From the NCBI GenBank assembly GCA_937925645.1, contig CALAMB010000305.1, positions 1 through 8,668 of the forward strand: a stretch of DNA of 8,668 nt. Direction: 5' to 3'. Of the stretch, positions 1-7,513 are shown one piece after another. The stretch is from an uncultured Acidobacteriota bacterium (GTDB taxonomy: Bacteria > Acidobacteriota > JAAYUB01). Within the stretch, counting starts at the first letter, position 1. Each line of letters starts with the position of its first letter. The notes beneath the pieces were generated by a model. The model saw only the letters and a program-made list of their open reading frames with translations. It searched no databases and had not been told where the DNA came from. The position numbers and the translations under genes were made by a program.

Positions 1-2
1 GC

Positions 3-332
3 ACCCCCTTCACCGGACTGTGCGCGCCGGGCGAGGTGCTCAGCATCCCGGTGGCCCATCACGACGGCAACTACTTCGCCGACGCGGCGACGCTGGCCGA
101 GCTGAAAGCCCATGACCAGATCGTCTTCCGCTATTGCACCGAGGCGGGCCAGCTCCGCGCGGACGCCAACCCCAACGGCTCATTGGAGCACATCGCCGGC
201 ATCTGCAACCGGGCGGGGAACGTGCTGGGGATGATGCCCCACCCGGAGCGGGCGGCCGAGGCGATGCTCGGCTCGGCCGACGGCCTCAAGATTTTCCAGT
301 CCCTGCTGGCGGCCCCCGCCGGGGCGCGGTGA
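3..332 (+). CDS. purQ: Phosphoribosylformylglycinamidine synthase, glutaminase subunit PurQ (3' part only)
   Basis: This is the C-terminal 109 residues of PurQ, the class I glutamine amidotransferase that releases ammonia from glutamine for PurL (FGAR to FGAM, fourth step of purine synthesis, cytoplasm). The gene is open to the left edge in this frame, so the N-terminus, including the nucleophile Cys, lies outside the window. Visible PurQ signatures are [13 protein letters not shown], the fRY strand, NPNGS, IAGICN and [13 protein letters not shown]. The last holds the conserved His and Glu of the catalytic triad. The gene ends at TGA 330-332, and purL starts about 50 bases later, the usual purQ-purL arrangement of organisms that split the enzyme. 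A purS gene, expected with this type, is not visible and may lie upstream. Family assignment is near certain; only the missing part is unknown. Confidence 0.95.
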   Translation, partial: TPFTGLCAPGEVLSIPVAHHDGNYFADAATLAELKAHDQIVFRYCTEAGQLRADANPNGSLEHIAGICNRAGNVLGMMPHPERAAEAMLGSADGLKIFQSLLAAPAGAR

Positions 333-369
333 CGGGCACCGGCCCCGCGGGAGCGCGACCCATGACATC

Positions 370-376
370 AAGGAAG
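370..376 (+). promoter_or_regulatory. Ribosome binding site deciding the purL start
   Basis: AAGGAAG lies 6 bases before ATG 383. This favours ATG 383 over the in-frame ATG at 362, which has only a weaker GGGAG 8 bases upstream. The frr gene downstream uses a very similar AAGGAAGGG leader. Confidence 0.6.
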
Positions 377-382
377 AACCGC

Positions 383-2605
383 ATGGAAGAACAGCCCATC
401 ACCCCCACCCTGGTCGAGGAGCACAACCTCACCGCCGCGGAGTACGAGCGGATCGTGGCCACGCTGGGGCGCACGCCCACTCTGACCGAACTCGGCATCT
501 TTTCGGTCATGTGGTCGGAGCACTGCAGCTACAAGAGCTCGCGGGTACACCTGCGCCGCCTGCCCACCCGCGGGCCGTGCGTGATCCAGGGGCCCGGCGA
601 GAACGCCGGCGTGGTGGACATCGGCGAGGGTGAGGCGGCCGTGTTCAAGATCGAGTCGCACAACCACCCCTCGTTCATCGAGCCGTACCAGGGCGCCGCC
701 ACCGGCGTGGGCGGCATCATCCGGGACATCTTCACCATGGGCGCCCGGCCCATCGCCTGCCTCGACTCGCTCCGGTTCGGACCGCTCCTGGACGCCAAGA
801 ACCGCTTCCTGCTTGACGGCGTGGTGGCCGGGATCGCCGGCTATGGCAATTGCATCGGCATTCCCACCGTGGGCGGCGAGGCGTATTTTGACGACTCGTA
901 CAGTCTCAACCCCCTGGTCAACGTGCTCTGCCTCGGCGTCGCCCGCCGCGACCAGATCTTCTACGGCAAGGCCAGCGGCGTGGGCAACCCGGTCATCTAC
1001 GTGGGCGCCCGGACCGGCCGCGACGGCATCCACGGCGCCACGATGGCCTCGGCCGAGTTCGACGAGACCTCGCAGGAGCGGCGGCCCACCGTGCAGGTGG
1101 GCGACCCGTTTCAGGAGAAGCTGCTCCTCGAGGCGTGCCTCGAGGCGTTCAAGACCGGCGCCGTGCTGGGCATCCAGGACATGGGCGCCGCCGGGCTGAC
1201 TTGCTCCACCTGCGAGATGGGGGCGCGCGGCGGTGTGGGCGTCCGCATCGAGCTCGACCGCGTCCCGCAGCGCGAGGAGGGGATGACCCCCTACGAGATC
1301 ATGCTCAGCGAGTCGCAGGAGCGGATGCTCATGACCGTGGCGGCGGGCCGCGAGGGTGAGATTCTGGAGATCTTCCGCAAGTGGGACCTGGAGGCGGCGG
1401 TCATCGGCGAGGTGATCGCCGACGGCGTCATGCACGTGGAGCAGGGCGGGCGGGTGGTGGCCCGGATCCCCAACACCGCGCTGACCGACGACGCGCCCGT
1501 CTACGAGCGCCCCATGCGCCGCCCCGCCTACCTGGACCGGGTCAACCGGCTGGATTTGGACAAGCTGGCGCTGCCGGGCGGGCTGTTCCGTGCCTTCAAG
1601 GACATGCTGGCGGCGGCCAACCTGTGCAGCCGCCGCTGGATCTACCGGCAGTACGACCACATGGTCCGGACCAACACCGCGCTGCTGCCCGGCGCGGACG
1701 CCGCCGTGCTGCGGCTCAAGGGCCGCCGGGCGGCGTTGGCCGTCACCACCGACGGCAACGGCCGCTACACCTGGCTGGACCCGCGCCGCGGCGCCATGAT
1801 CGCCGTGGCCGAGGCCTGCCGGAACCTGGTCTGCGCCGGCGCCCGGCCGCTGGCGGCGACCAACTGCCTGAATTTCCCTTCGCCCGAGGATCCCGAGGTG
1901 ATGTGGACGTTCTCCGAAGTCATCGACGGCATCGCCGAGGCGTGCGCCACTTTCGGGACGCCCATCACCGGCGGCAACGTCAGCTTCTACAACGAGACGC
2001 TGGGCACGCAGATCATGCCGACCCCGGTCATCGGGATGCTGGGCGTCATCGACGACGCCGAGCGGCGGATGGACATCGCCTTCAAGGAGCCCGGCCACGC
2101 GGTGCTCCTCCTGGGCGAGACGCTGGAGGAACTGGGCGGGACCGAGTACCTGGAGCTGGTCCACGGCCTGAAGCAGGGACCCATCCCGCGGCTGGACCTC
2201 CGGCGCGAAGCCGACCTGCAGGGCGCCGTGCGGGAGCTGATCGCGGCGGAACTGCTTGCTTCCTGCCACGACGTGTCGGACGGCGGGCTGGCCATGGCCC
2301 TGGCCGACTGCTGCTTCGCCAGCCTCGATCCGACGATGGCGGTGGAGGTCACCCTGGCGCAGGACCTGCGCGAGGACGCCATCCTGTTCGGCGAGTCGCA
2401 GAGCCGGGCGGTGGTGTCGGCCCCCGCGGCGCACGTCGACCGGATCATGGCCGTCGCCGCGAGCTGGTCCGTGCCGTGCGCCCTCATCGGCCGGGTGTCC
2501 CGCGACGTGTTCTCGATCCACCTCAACGGGCACACCCTGGTGATCGACGACGTCATCAGCCTGCGCGACATCTGGTCCACCAGCCTGGAGACGATCCTGC
2601 ACTGA
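383..2605 (+). CDS. purL: Phosphoribosylformylglycinamidine synthase subunit PurL (short form)
   Basis: PurL is the ATP-dependent synthetase subunit that converts FGAR to FGAM with ammonia from PurQ, normally in a complex with PurS. From ATG 383 the protein is 740 residues, matching the roughly 740-residue short PurL of Bacillus type rather than the roughly 1300-residue fused enzyme of enterobacteria. Motifs in order are [12 protein letters not shown] (about 40-51), GPGENAG (70-76), [21 protein letters not shown] (about 91-111, conserved His and nucleotide-binding region), [29 protein letters not shown], then the second half with [49 protein letters not shown] and [10 protein letters not shown]. 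Both AIRS-like repeats are therefore complete. An alternative start at 362 would add seven residues. The gene is probably cotranscribed with purQ. No oddities are seen. Confidence 0.97.
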   Translation: MEEQPITPTLVEEHNLTAAEYERIVATLGRTPTLTELGIFSVMWSEHCSYKSSRVHLRRLPTRGPCVIQGPGENAGVVDIGEGEAAVFKIESHNHPSFIEPYQGAATGVGGIIRDIFTMGARPIACLDSLRFGPLLDAKNRFLLDGVVAGIAGYGNCIGIPTVGGEAYFDDSYSLNPLVNVLCLGVARRDQIFYGKASGVGNPVIYVGARTGRDGIHGATMASAEFDETSQERRPTVQVGDPFQEKLLLEACLEAFKTGAVLGIQDMGAAGLTCSTCEMGARGGVGVRIELDRVPQREEGMTPYEIMLSESQERMLMTVAAGREGEILEIFRKWDLEAAVIGEVIADGVMHVEQGGRVVARIPNTALTDDAPVYERPMRRPAYLDRVNRLDLDKLALPGGLFRAFKDMLAAANLCSRRWIYRQYDHMVRTNTALLPGADAAVLRLKGRRAALAVTTDGNGRYTWLDPRRGAMIAVAEACRNLVCAGARPLAATNCLNFPSPEDPEVMWTFSEVIDGIAEACATFGTPITGGNVSFYNETLGTQIMPTPVIGMLGVIDDAERRMDIAFKEPGHAVLLLGETLEELGGTEYLELVHGLKQGPIPRLDLRREADLQGAVRELIAAELLASCHDVSDGGLAMALADCCFASLDPTMAVEVTLAQDLREDAILFGESQSRAVVSAPAAHVDRIMAVAASWSVPCALIGRVSRDVFSIHLNGHTLVIDDVISLRDIWSTSLETILH

Positions 2606-2656
2606 CCCTCCGGGCCGGCGGATGTCCCGGGGCGGCAGCCGGCCGAAGGGAACGGA

Positions 2657-2685
2657 TTGCATGGCCGGCGGCTTTTCCGTATAAT
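2657..2685 (+). promoter_or_regulatory. Predicted sigma70-type promoter for frr
   Basis: A perfect -10 box TATAAT (2680-2685) lies 17 bases after TTGCAT (2657-2662), which keeps the TTG of the -35 consensus but matches only 3 of 6 bases overall. Transcription would begin near 2692, about 40 bases before the frr start. The box stands out in a sequence near 70% G+C and sits in the 127-base gap between purL and frr. It suggests that frr and following genes are transcribed separately from the purine genes. It was found by eye only. Confidence 0.55.
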
Positions 2686-2732
2686 AACCGTCCGTAACCG
2701 CCCCAATATCCACGCCAAGGAAGGGAACCGGC

Positions 2733-3290
2733 ATGTTGAACGATGTGTTGAAGCAGTCGGAAGACAAGATGAAGAAGACGCTGTCCGACTTCGAGCAGGA
2801 GCTCAAGTCGCTCCGCACCGGCCGGGCGTCGGCCCACATGGTGGACCACATCCGGGTGGACTACTACGGCACCCTGACCCCGCTGAACCAGCTGGCCACG
2901 ATCTCCACCCCGGAGCCCAGCCTCATTGTCATCCAGCCGTGGGACGTGTCGGGCATCGCCGCCATCGAGAAGGCCATCCTCAGCTCCGACCTCGGCATCA
3001 CGCCCAGCAACGACGGCAAGATCATCCGGCTGCCGGTGCCACCCCTGACCGAGGAGCGCCGCCGCCAGATGGTCAAAAGCGTCACCACCGCCGCCGAGCA
3101 ACACCGCGTGGCCGTCCGCCAGATCCGCCAGACCCAGCGCGACCAGGTCCAGAAGCTCCAGAAAGACAAGCAGATCACCGAGGACGATGAGCGCCGCGGC
3201 CTCGACCGGATCCAGAAGCTCACCGACGAGTTCATCAAGAAGATCGACGAGGTGGTCAAGCGGAAGGAACAGGAGCTGATGAAGGTCTGA
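2733..3290 (+). CDS. frr: Ribosome recycling factor
   Basis: RRF works with EF-G to split the post-termination ribosome into subunits so that they can be reused. The protein is 185 residues, the standard bacterial length. Family signatures are ELKSLRTGRAS (about 23-33), YYGTLTPLNQLA, the QPWD strand, GIxPSNDGKIIRLPVPPLTEERR, and the Arg/Lys-rich C-terminal helix with DKQITEDDERRGLDRIQKLTDEFIKKID (second half). The two helix-rich arms and the small middle domain are all present, and no residue is missing. AAGGAAGGG sits 7 bases before ATG 2733, a strong ribosome binding site. In many bacteria frr follows rpsB-tsf-pyrH. Here it instead starts a run with hslVU after its own predicted promoter. 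The next gene starts 47 bases later. Confidence 0.97.
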   Translation: MLNDVLKQSEDKMKKTLSDFEQELKSLRTGRASAHMVDHIRVDYYGTLTPLNQLATISTPEPSLIVIQPWDVSGIAAIEKAILSSDLGITPSNDGKIIRLPVPPLTEERRRQMVKSVTTAAEQHRVAVRQIRQTQRDQVQKLQKDKQITEDDERRGLDRIQKLTDEFIKKIDEVVKRKEQELMKV

Positions 3291-3337
3291 ATCCCGCGCC
3301 GCGGCCCCGCCCGGCCGCCCGCGCGCCCGGAGACGCC

Positions 3338-3904
3338 ATGCATGCCATGCCGCCCATTCACGGTACCACCATTCTGCTCGTGCAGAAGGACGGCCGCACG
3401 GTCCTGGCCGGCGACGGCCAGGTGACCCTCCAGAACACCGTCGTCAAGCACTCCGCCCGCAAGGTCCGCCGTCTGTTCGACGGCCGGATCCTGGCCGGGT
3501 TCGCCGGCTCCACCGCCGACGCGTTCGCCCTGTTCGCCCGCTTTGAGAAGAAGCTCCGCGAGTGCGGCGGCAACCTCGAGCGGGGGGCCGTGGAGCTGGC
3601 CCAGGAGTGGCGCACCGACCGGTCGCTTCGTCACCTCGAGGCCCTCATGCTCGTCACCGACGGCCGCCGGGCGTTTCTCCTGTCGGGCACCGGCGACATC
3701 ATCGAGCCGGAAGACGGCGTGCTGGGGATCGGTTCCGGCGGCGCCTTTGCCCAGGCCGCCGCCCTGGCGCTGCATCGCCACACCGCGCTGGGCGCCGAGG
3801 AGGTGGCCCGCGAGGCCATGCGCATCGCCGCGGGCCTGTGCATCTACACCAACGACCGGGTGGTCCTCGAGACGCTGACCCCCGAAGCGGAGCCCCACGC
3901 ATGA
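3338..3904 (+). CDS. hslV: ATP-dependent protease proteolytic subunit HslV (ClpQ)
   Basis: HslV forms the two stacked hexameric rings of the bacterial proteasome-like HslUV protease in the cytoplasm and degrades proteins unfolded by HslU. The protein is 188 residues. Its N-terminus, MHAMPPIHG-TTILLV, places the catalytic Thr at residue 10, so nine residues must be removed to expose it (in E. coli only Met is removed). Other active-site positions are conserved: Asp in AGDGQVT (D26, Asp17 of the mature E. coli enzyme), Lys in ARKVRRL (K42, Lys33) and the GIGSGG loop. AGFAGSTADAFALF, ELAQEWRTDR and CIYTN are family signatures. The start at 3338 is supported by GGAG 5 bases upstream. Met at 3347 is an alternative with a poorer site. 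The stop overlaps the hslU start as ATGA, indicating coupled translation. Confidence 0.97.
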   Translation: MHAMPPIHGTTILLVQKDGRTVLAGDGQVTLQNTVVKHSARKVRRLFDGRILAGFAGSTADAFALFARFEKKLRECGGNLERGAVELAQEWRTDRSLRHLEALMLVTDGRRAFLLSGTGDIIEPEDGVLGIGSGGAFAQAAALALHRHTALGAEEVAREAMRIAAGLCIYTNDRVVLETLTPEAEPHA

Positions 3905-5307
3905 GCCGCTATCGCAAGCTGCTGCCCGCAATGGCCGACAAGCCCATCAACCTGGACACCCTCACTCCCCGCCAGATCGTGACCGAGCTGGACAAGTACG
4001 TCGTCGGCCAGCAGAAGGCCAAGCGGGCGGTGGCCATCGCCCTGCGCAACCGCGTCCGGCGCCAGCAGCTGCCGCCGGACATGGCCGAAGAAGTGGCGCC
4101 CAAGAACATCATCCTCATCGGACCCACCGGCGTGGGCAAGACCGAAATCGCCCGGCGCCTGGCCCGGCTCTCCCACAGCCCCTTCCTCAAGGTGGAGGCG
4201 TCCAAGTTCACCGAGGTGGGTTACGTGGGGCGCGACGTCGAGTCCATGGTCCGCGACCTGGTGGAGCTGGCCGTGGACATGGTCCAGTCCGAGATGGCCC
4301 GGGAGGTGGCCGAGAAGGCCGTCGCCGCGGCCGAGGAGCGGATGCTGGACCTGCTCCTGGCGCCGCCGCACCGCCCGCACAAGTCGCGGCTCGAGGAGCC
4401 GGGCGATTGGGCCGCCTACGACAACTTTCTCAAGTCGCGGGAGCGGATGCGGGAGATGCTCCGCGCCGGCGAGCTGGACCACCGCCAGGTGGAGATCGAC
4501 GTGAAGGAGACCCGCTTCCCCTCGCTGGAGATTTTCAGCTCGTCCGGGGTCGAAGAGCTGGGCGTCAACGTCAAGGACATGCTGGGCGGCATGTTCGGGG
4601 GGCAGAAGAAGCGCCGCCAGCTCCCCGTGGCCGAGGCCATGGACTACCTGGTCGAGGAGGAGGAGGGGCGCCTCATCGACAAGGAGAAGGTCGCCCGCGA
4701 CGCCATCCGGCGGGTGGAGCATTCGGGCATCCTCTTCCTGGACGAGATCGACAAGATCGCCGGGCGCGAGGGCGGCCACGGCCCCGACGTCAGCCGCGAG
4801 GGCGTCCAGCGCGACATCCTGCCCATCGTCGAAGGCACCACGGTCCACACCAAGTACGGCATGGTGCGCACCGACCACATCCTGTTCATCGCCGCGGGCG
4901 CCTTCCACGTCAGCGCCCCGTCCGACCTGATTCCCGAGCTGCAGGGCCGCTTCCCGCTGCGGGTGGAGATGGACACCCTGACCGAGGAGGACTTCTACCG
5001 GATCCTGGTGGAGCCGGAGAACGCCCTGCTCAAGCAGTACAAGGCGCTCATGGCCACCGAGGGGGTGACGCTGGAGTTCACGCCCGAAGCGGTGCGGCAG
5101 GTGGCCCACTACGCCGCCCAGGTGAACCGGAGCGCGCTCAACATCGGCGCCCGGCGGCTGTACACCATCATGGAATGCGTGCTGGACGAGATCCTGTTCG
5201 AGGGCGCCGATCTGGCCGACAAGCAGGTCACCATCACCCTGGAGTACGTGGACCGGATGCTCACCCGCATCATCGAGAGCGAAGACCTGAGCAAGTACAT
5301 CCTCTGA
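3901..5307 (+). CDS. hslU: ATP-dependent protease ATPase subunit HslU (ClpY)
   Basis: HslU is the AAA+ hexameric unfoldase that feeds substrates into HslV. From ATG 3901 the protein is 468 residues, slightly longer than E. coli HslU (about 443), mainly through some 15-20 extra N-terminal residues. Motifs are PRQIVTELDKYVVGQ (23-37), Walker A GPTGVGKT (74-81), pore loop GYVG (107-110), the inserted I domain (about 115-240, charged and helical), Walker B ILFLDE (277-282), the ELQGRF segment with the conserved arginine (R350), sensor-2 GARR (416-419), and the C-terminal EDLSKYIL tail that docks in HslV and activates it. The ATGA overlap with hslV supports the 3901 start. ATG 3931 is a possible shorter start, but I see no ribosome binding site before it. 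Substrates cannot be told from the sequence. Confidence 0.97.
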   Translation: MSRYRKLLPAMADKPINLDTLTPRQIVTELDKYVVGQQKAKRAVAIALRNRVRRQQLPPDMAEEVAPKNIILIGPTGVGKTEIARRLARLSHSPFLKVEASKFTEVGYVGRDVESMVRDLVELAVDMVQSEMAREVAEKAVAAAEERMLDLLLAPPHRPHKSRLEEPGDWAAYDNFLKSRERMREMLRAGELDHRQVEIDVKETRFPSLEIFSSSGVEELGVNVKDMLGGMFGGQKKRRQLPVAEAMDYLVEEEEGRLIDKEKVARDAIRRVEHSGILFLDEIDKIAGREGGHGPDVSREGVQRDILPIVEGTTVHTKYGMVRTDHILFIAAGAFHVSAPSDLIPELQGRFPLRVEMDTLTEEDFYRILVEPENALLKQYKALMATEGVTLEFTPEAVRQVAHYAAQVNRSALNIGARRLYTIMECVLDEILFEGADLADKQVTITLEYVDRMLTRIIESEDLSKYIL

Positions 5308-5321
5308 GGCACGGACAGCCC

Positions 5322-6416
5322 ATGCGACGCGCGACGACCACGTCCCCCGCCACCCGCCGGCGCCTGGCCCTGGGCCTGGCCGCCGCGGCGCTGCTCGCGT
5401 CCGGCTGCGCCCGGGTGGGCGCGCCGGAGCCGCCCCTCAAGCATTTGCCGCCGGCGCCGGCGCCCGTCACCGCCGCCCAGGAGGCGGCGACGCTGGTGGT
5501 GAGCTGCCAGCTCCCCGTGTCCAACACCGACGGCTCCGAAATCAAGGGCTACCGCCGCTTGGAGGTGCTGGGCGTGCTGGCGCCGCCGGGGGCGGTGCTT
5601 GACGCGCTCCCCGCCGCGCTGCCGGTGGTGGCCGACTGGAACGAGGCCACCCTGCCGGCCCAGCTCCGGGAGCGCCGGTTCGCGGCGCGCCTCAACCTGG
5701 CCGGACGCTTCGGCGGGAGCGAAGGCACGGTGGTGGTATCGATCCGGTTCATGAACGACCGCGGGCGGTGGAGCCCGCCGTCGCCCGCGCTGCACTGCCC
5801 CGCCGCGCCCGTGGCCGACCCGCCGCCGGGTGCCGCCGCCGCGCCGTCTCAGACCGGCGTCGCTCTCCAGTGGGACGAGCCAGCCGGCAACTTCGACGGC
5901 ACGACGCCCGCCGCCTGGGACGCCTGCCGGGTGCTCCGGCGCCGGTTGCCCGACGGGCCGGTGGAGACCGCCGGCGAGGTCGACCGGCCGGCGCGCGCGT
6001 TCACCGACGCCGACGCGGCGCCCGACCAGCGGTACGCCTACGCGCTGGTCTTTGTCCGCCGCACGGGCGGCGGCGAGGTTCTGAGCGCGCCGTCGGCCTG
6101 GCTCGAGGTGGACACCCGCGACGTCTTCCCCCCCGAAGCGCCCGCGGACCCGGTGGTGCTGGTGGAGGACGGCCGCATCAAGCTGATCTGGAGCCCGGTC
6201 CCCGACTCCGACGCCGCCGGCTACCTGGTGGAACGCCGGGAGGACGTCGGCTCCGCCTTCACGCGGGTGACGCCGGCGCCGGTGCCTGACGCGCTCTTCG
6301 TGGACGCGGCGGCCGATCCACGCCGTCCCTGGCGGTATCGGATCATCGCCGTGGACGGGCACGGAAACCGCAGCGTGCCCTCGGCGGAGATCGAGTACCA
6401 GCCGGCCGCCCACTGA
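5322..6416 (+). CDS. Predicted lipoprotein with three fibronectin type III-like domains
   Basis: I do not recognise a named family. The 364-residue protein starts with an Arg-rich n-region and a hydrophobic stretch (about 15-27), followed by LLASGC with Cys29 as the likely lipidated residue, a typical signal peptidase II site. A Pro-rich tether follows (PEPPLKHLPPAPAP, about 35-48). The rest can be read as three FN3-like beta domains: about 45-158 (GSEIKGY; IRFMNDRGRWSPPS), 165-265 (ALQWDEPAGNFDG; YAYALVFVRR; LSAPSAWLEV) and 269-360 (IKLIWSPVPDSDAAGYLVERR; WRYRIIAVDGHGNRSVPS). It is expected at the envelope, anchored by lipid, possibly binding other surface proteins or polysaccharide; that role is inference. 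It starts 14 bases after hslU and is probably cotranscribed. No catalytic motif is visible. Confidence 0.88.
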   Translation: MRRATTTSPATRRRLALGLAAAALLASGCARVGAPEPPLKHLPPAPAPVTAAQEAATLVVSCQLPVSNTDGSEIKGYRRLEVLGVLAPPGAVLDALPAALPVVADWNEATLPAQLRERRFAARLNLAGRFGGSEGTVVVSIRFMNDRGRWSPPSPALHCPAAPVADPPPGAAAAPSQTGVALQWDEPAGNFDGTTPAAWDACRVLRRRLPDGPVETAGEVDRPARAFTDADAAPDQRYAYALVFVRRTGGGEVLSAPSAWLEVDTRDVFPPEAPADPVVLVEDGRIKLIWSPVPDSDAAGYLVERREDVGSAFTRVTPAPVPDALFVDAAADPRRPWRYRIIAVDGHGNRSVPSAEIEYQPAAH

Positions 6417-6417
6417 C

Positions 6418-6439
6418 CGCCGCGGACGGGTCCGCGGCG
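6418..6439 (+). terminator. Perfect 10-base inverted repeat between lipoprotein gene and tal
   Basis: CGCCGCGGAC (6418-6427) and GTCCGCGGCG (6430-6439) are exact reverse complements separated by two bases. As RNA this would form a very stable stem of about 9 pairs with a 4-base loop. It starts 2 bases after the lipoprotein stop codon and ends 35 bases before tal. There is no T run after it, so it is not a classical Rho-independent terminator. It could be a weak terminator, a stabiliser of the upstream mRNA 3' end, or a DNA-binding site. Confidence 0.45.
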
Positions 6440-6474
6440 ACGGTTAACGGAATTCTGATCGAGAGGAGTCACGC

Positions 6475-7134
6475 ATGAAGTTCTTTCTGGACACCGCCAA
6501 CCTGGAGGAGATCCGCCAGGCCGCGTCCATGGGCCTGATCGACGGCGTCACCACCAACCCGAGCCTCATCGCCAAAGAGAAAGGCGATTTCCGCGACCGG
6601 CTGCGGCAGATCTGCGCCGCCGTGCCCGGGCCCATCAGCGCCGAGGTGGTGGCGCTCGACGCCGAGGGAATGGTGCGGGAGGGACGCGAGCTGGCCAAGA
6701 TCGCCGACAACATCACGGTGAAGGTGCCGGTGACGCTGGAGGGGCTGAAGGCGGTGCGAACGTTTGCCGGCGAGGGGATCAAGACGAACGTGACGCTCAT
6801 CTTCTCGCCGCTCCAGGCGCTCATGGCCGCCAAGGCCGGCGCCACCTTCGTCAGCCCGTTCGTGGGCCGGCTGGACGACGTGGGCGCGTCCGGCATGGAG
6901 GTGGTGAGCCAGATCGTGGAGATTTACGAGAACTACGGCTTCACCACCGAGGTGCTGGTGGCCTCAATCCGGCATCCCATGCACGTGGTCGAGGCGGCGC
7001 TCATGGGCGCCGACGTCGCCACCATGCCGTGGAAGGTGCTCCAGCAGCTCATCCAGCACCCGCTCACTGACATCGGCATCCAGCGCTTCCTCGACGACTG
7101 GAAGAAGCTGCCCGGCAACACCATCATCGCCTGA
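6475..7134 (+). CDS. tal: Small transaldolase (TalC/FSA family, transaldolase-type active site)
   Basis: The 219-residue protein belongs to the short transaldolase / fructose-6-phosphate aldolase family. It would move a dihydroxyacetone unit between sugar phosphates in the non-oxidative pentose phosphate pathway. FFLDTAN (Asp6), [10 protein letters not shown] (Asn28), TVKVPVT with the Schiff-base Lys83, the [12 protein letters not shown] strand, and SPFVGRLDD are all present. At the two positions known to separate the activities, it has Glu57 (Gln59 in E. coli FSA, Glu in TalB) and Phe129 (Tyr131 in FSA, Phe in TalB). It should therefore be a transaldolase rather than an FSA. AGGAG lies 6 bases before ATG 6475, a strong ribosome binding site. 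It is the last gene of the compact run. Automatic annotation often calls such proteins fsa. Confidence 0.94.
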   Translation: MKFFLDTANLEEIRQAASMGLIDGVTTNPSLIAKEKGDFRDRLRQICAAVPGPISAEVVALDAEGMVREGRELAKIADNITVKVPVTLEGLKAVRTFAGEGIKTNVTLIFSPLQALMAAKAGATFVSPFVGRLDDVGASGMEVVSQIVEIYENYGFTTEVLVASIRHPMHVVEAALMGADVATMPWKVLQQLIQHPLTDIGIQRFLDDWKKLPGNTIIA

Positions 7135-7513
7135 GCTTGAATTTGGCCAGGTAACGCGCGCAACCACAGAATCTCACGGTCTGGACACCGACCCCTTTTT
7201 CCGGTCGACACCGGCATGGCGGCAACGATATCAGTGGCGATTGGCTCAAACTAAACCGTAGGATTGCGGCTGTCGGAGCTGGATACATCAGCCGTGCACC
7301 CGGATCGGAGAGCACCGCCGTCGGCGCACGATCCACCGGCAGGCGGAAGAACGCAACCGTCATGGAGCCCGGGCTCTGGCAGCGCGATCAACCACGAGGC
7401 GGTGGCTGGGTAGTGGTGGCGACCAGCACGGTCGTGCCGCTACGCGACCACGCAGGATCGGCGCGGTCCAGCGCGAGCGCCCGGTCCGAGGGTTCACGGG
7501 GAGGCCGGATGCC
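7135..7513. other. 379-base gap between tal and the membrane protein gene
   Basis: I see no supported gene here. The first 120 bases (7141-7260) are about 57% G+C by hand count, below the roughly 70% of the core genes. The gap contains two close copies of GACACCG (around 7184-7190 and 7207-7213) flanking a CCCCTTTTT run, a small inverted repeat CCGGT-CGAC-ACCGG (7201-7214), a 12-base perfect palindrome GAGCCCGGGCTC (7365-7376), and the hairpin listed separately. One + frame is open from 7155 to a TGA at 7515-7517, but its first ATG is at 7362 and lacks a good ribosome binding site. The gap may be a remnant of inserted or repetitive DNA; this is inference. Confidence 0.5.
7410..7443. repeat. 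REP-like imperfect palindrome framed by GTAG/CTAC
   Basis: The 34 bases starting GTAGTGGTGG and ending GCCGCTAC fold into one long stem. GTAGTGGTG pairs with GCCGCTAC plus its preceding base, allowing G-T pairs. After one bulged G, CGACC (7420-7424) pairs exactly with GGTCG (7430-7434) around the loop AGCAC. About 14 pairs form in total. A GTAG head followed by a GC-rich palindrome is the form of REP elements mobilised by RAYT transposases. No RAYT gene is in the window and no second copy is visible, so the REP label is inference; the hairpin itself is seen. Confidence 0.4.

Noticed and set aside
2613..2644. GGCCGGC ... GCCGGCC 7-base inverted repeat after purL as a terminator
   Set aside because: The loop is 18 bases and no T run follows. 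Such short GC repeats arise easily in this composition.
368..2851. Long open frame on the minus strand opposite purL (about 827 codons)
   Set aside because: It mirrors purL and part of frr, both certain genes, and its translation is low-complexity, rich in His, Gly and Arg. Long antisense frames are expected at high G+C.
3844..5109. Minus-strand open frame opposite hslU (about 421 codons)
   Set aside because: It is an antisense shadow of hslU with biased composition and no recognisable motif.
5109..6413. Minus-strand open frame opposite the lipoprotein gene (about 434 codons)
   Set aside because: The + strand protein has a clear lipobox and FN3-like pattern; the antisense translation is Arg/Gly/Ala-rich without motifs.
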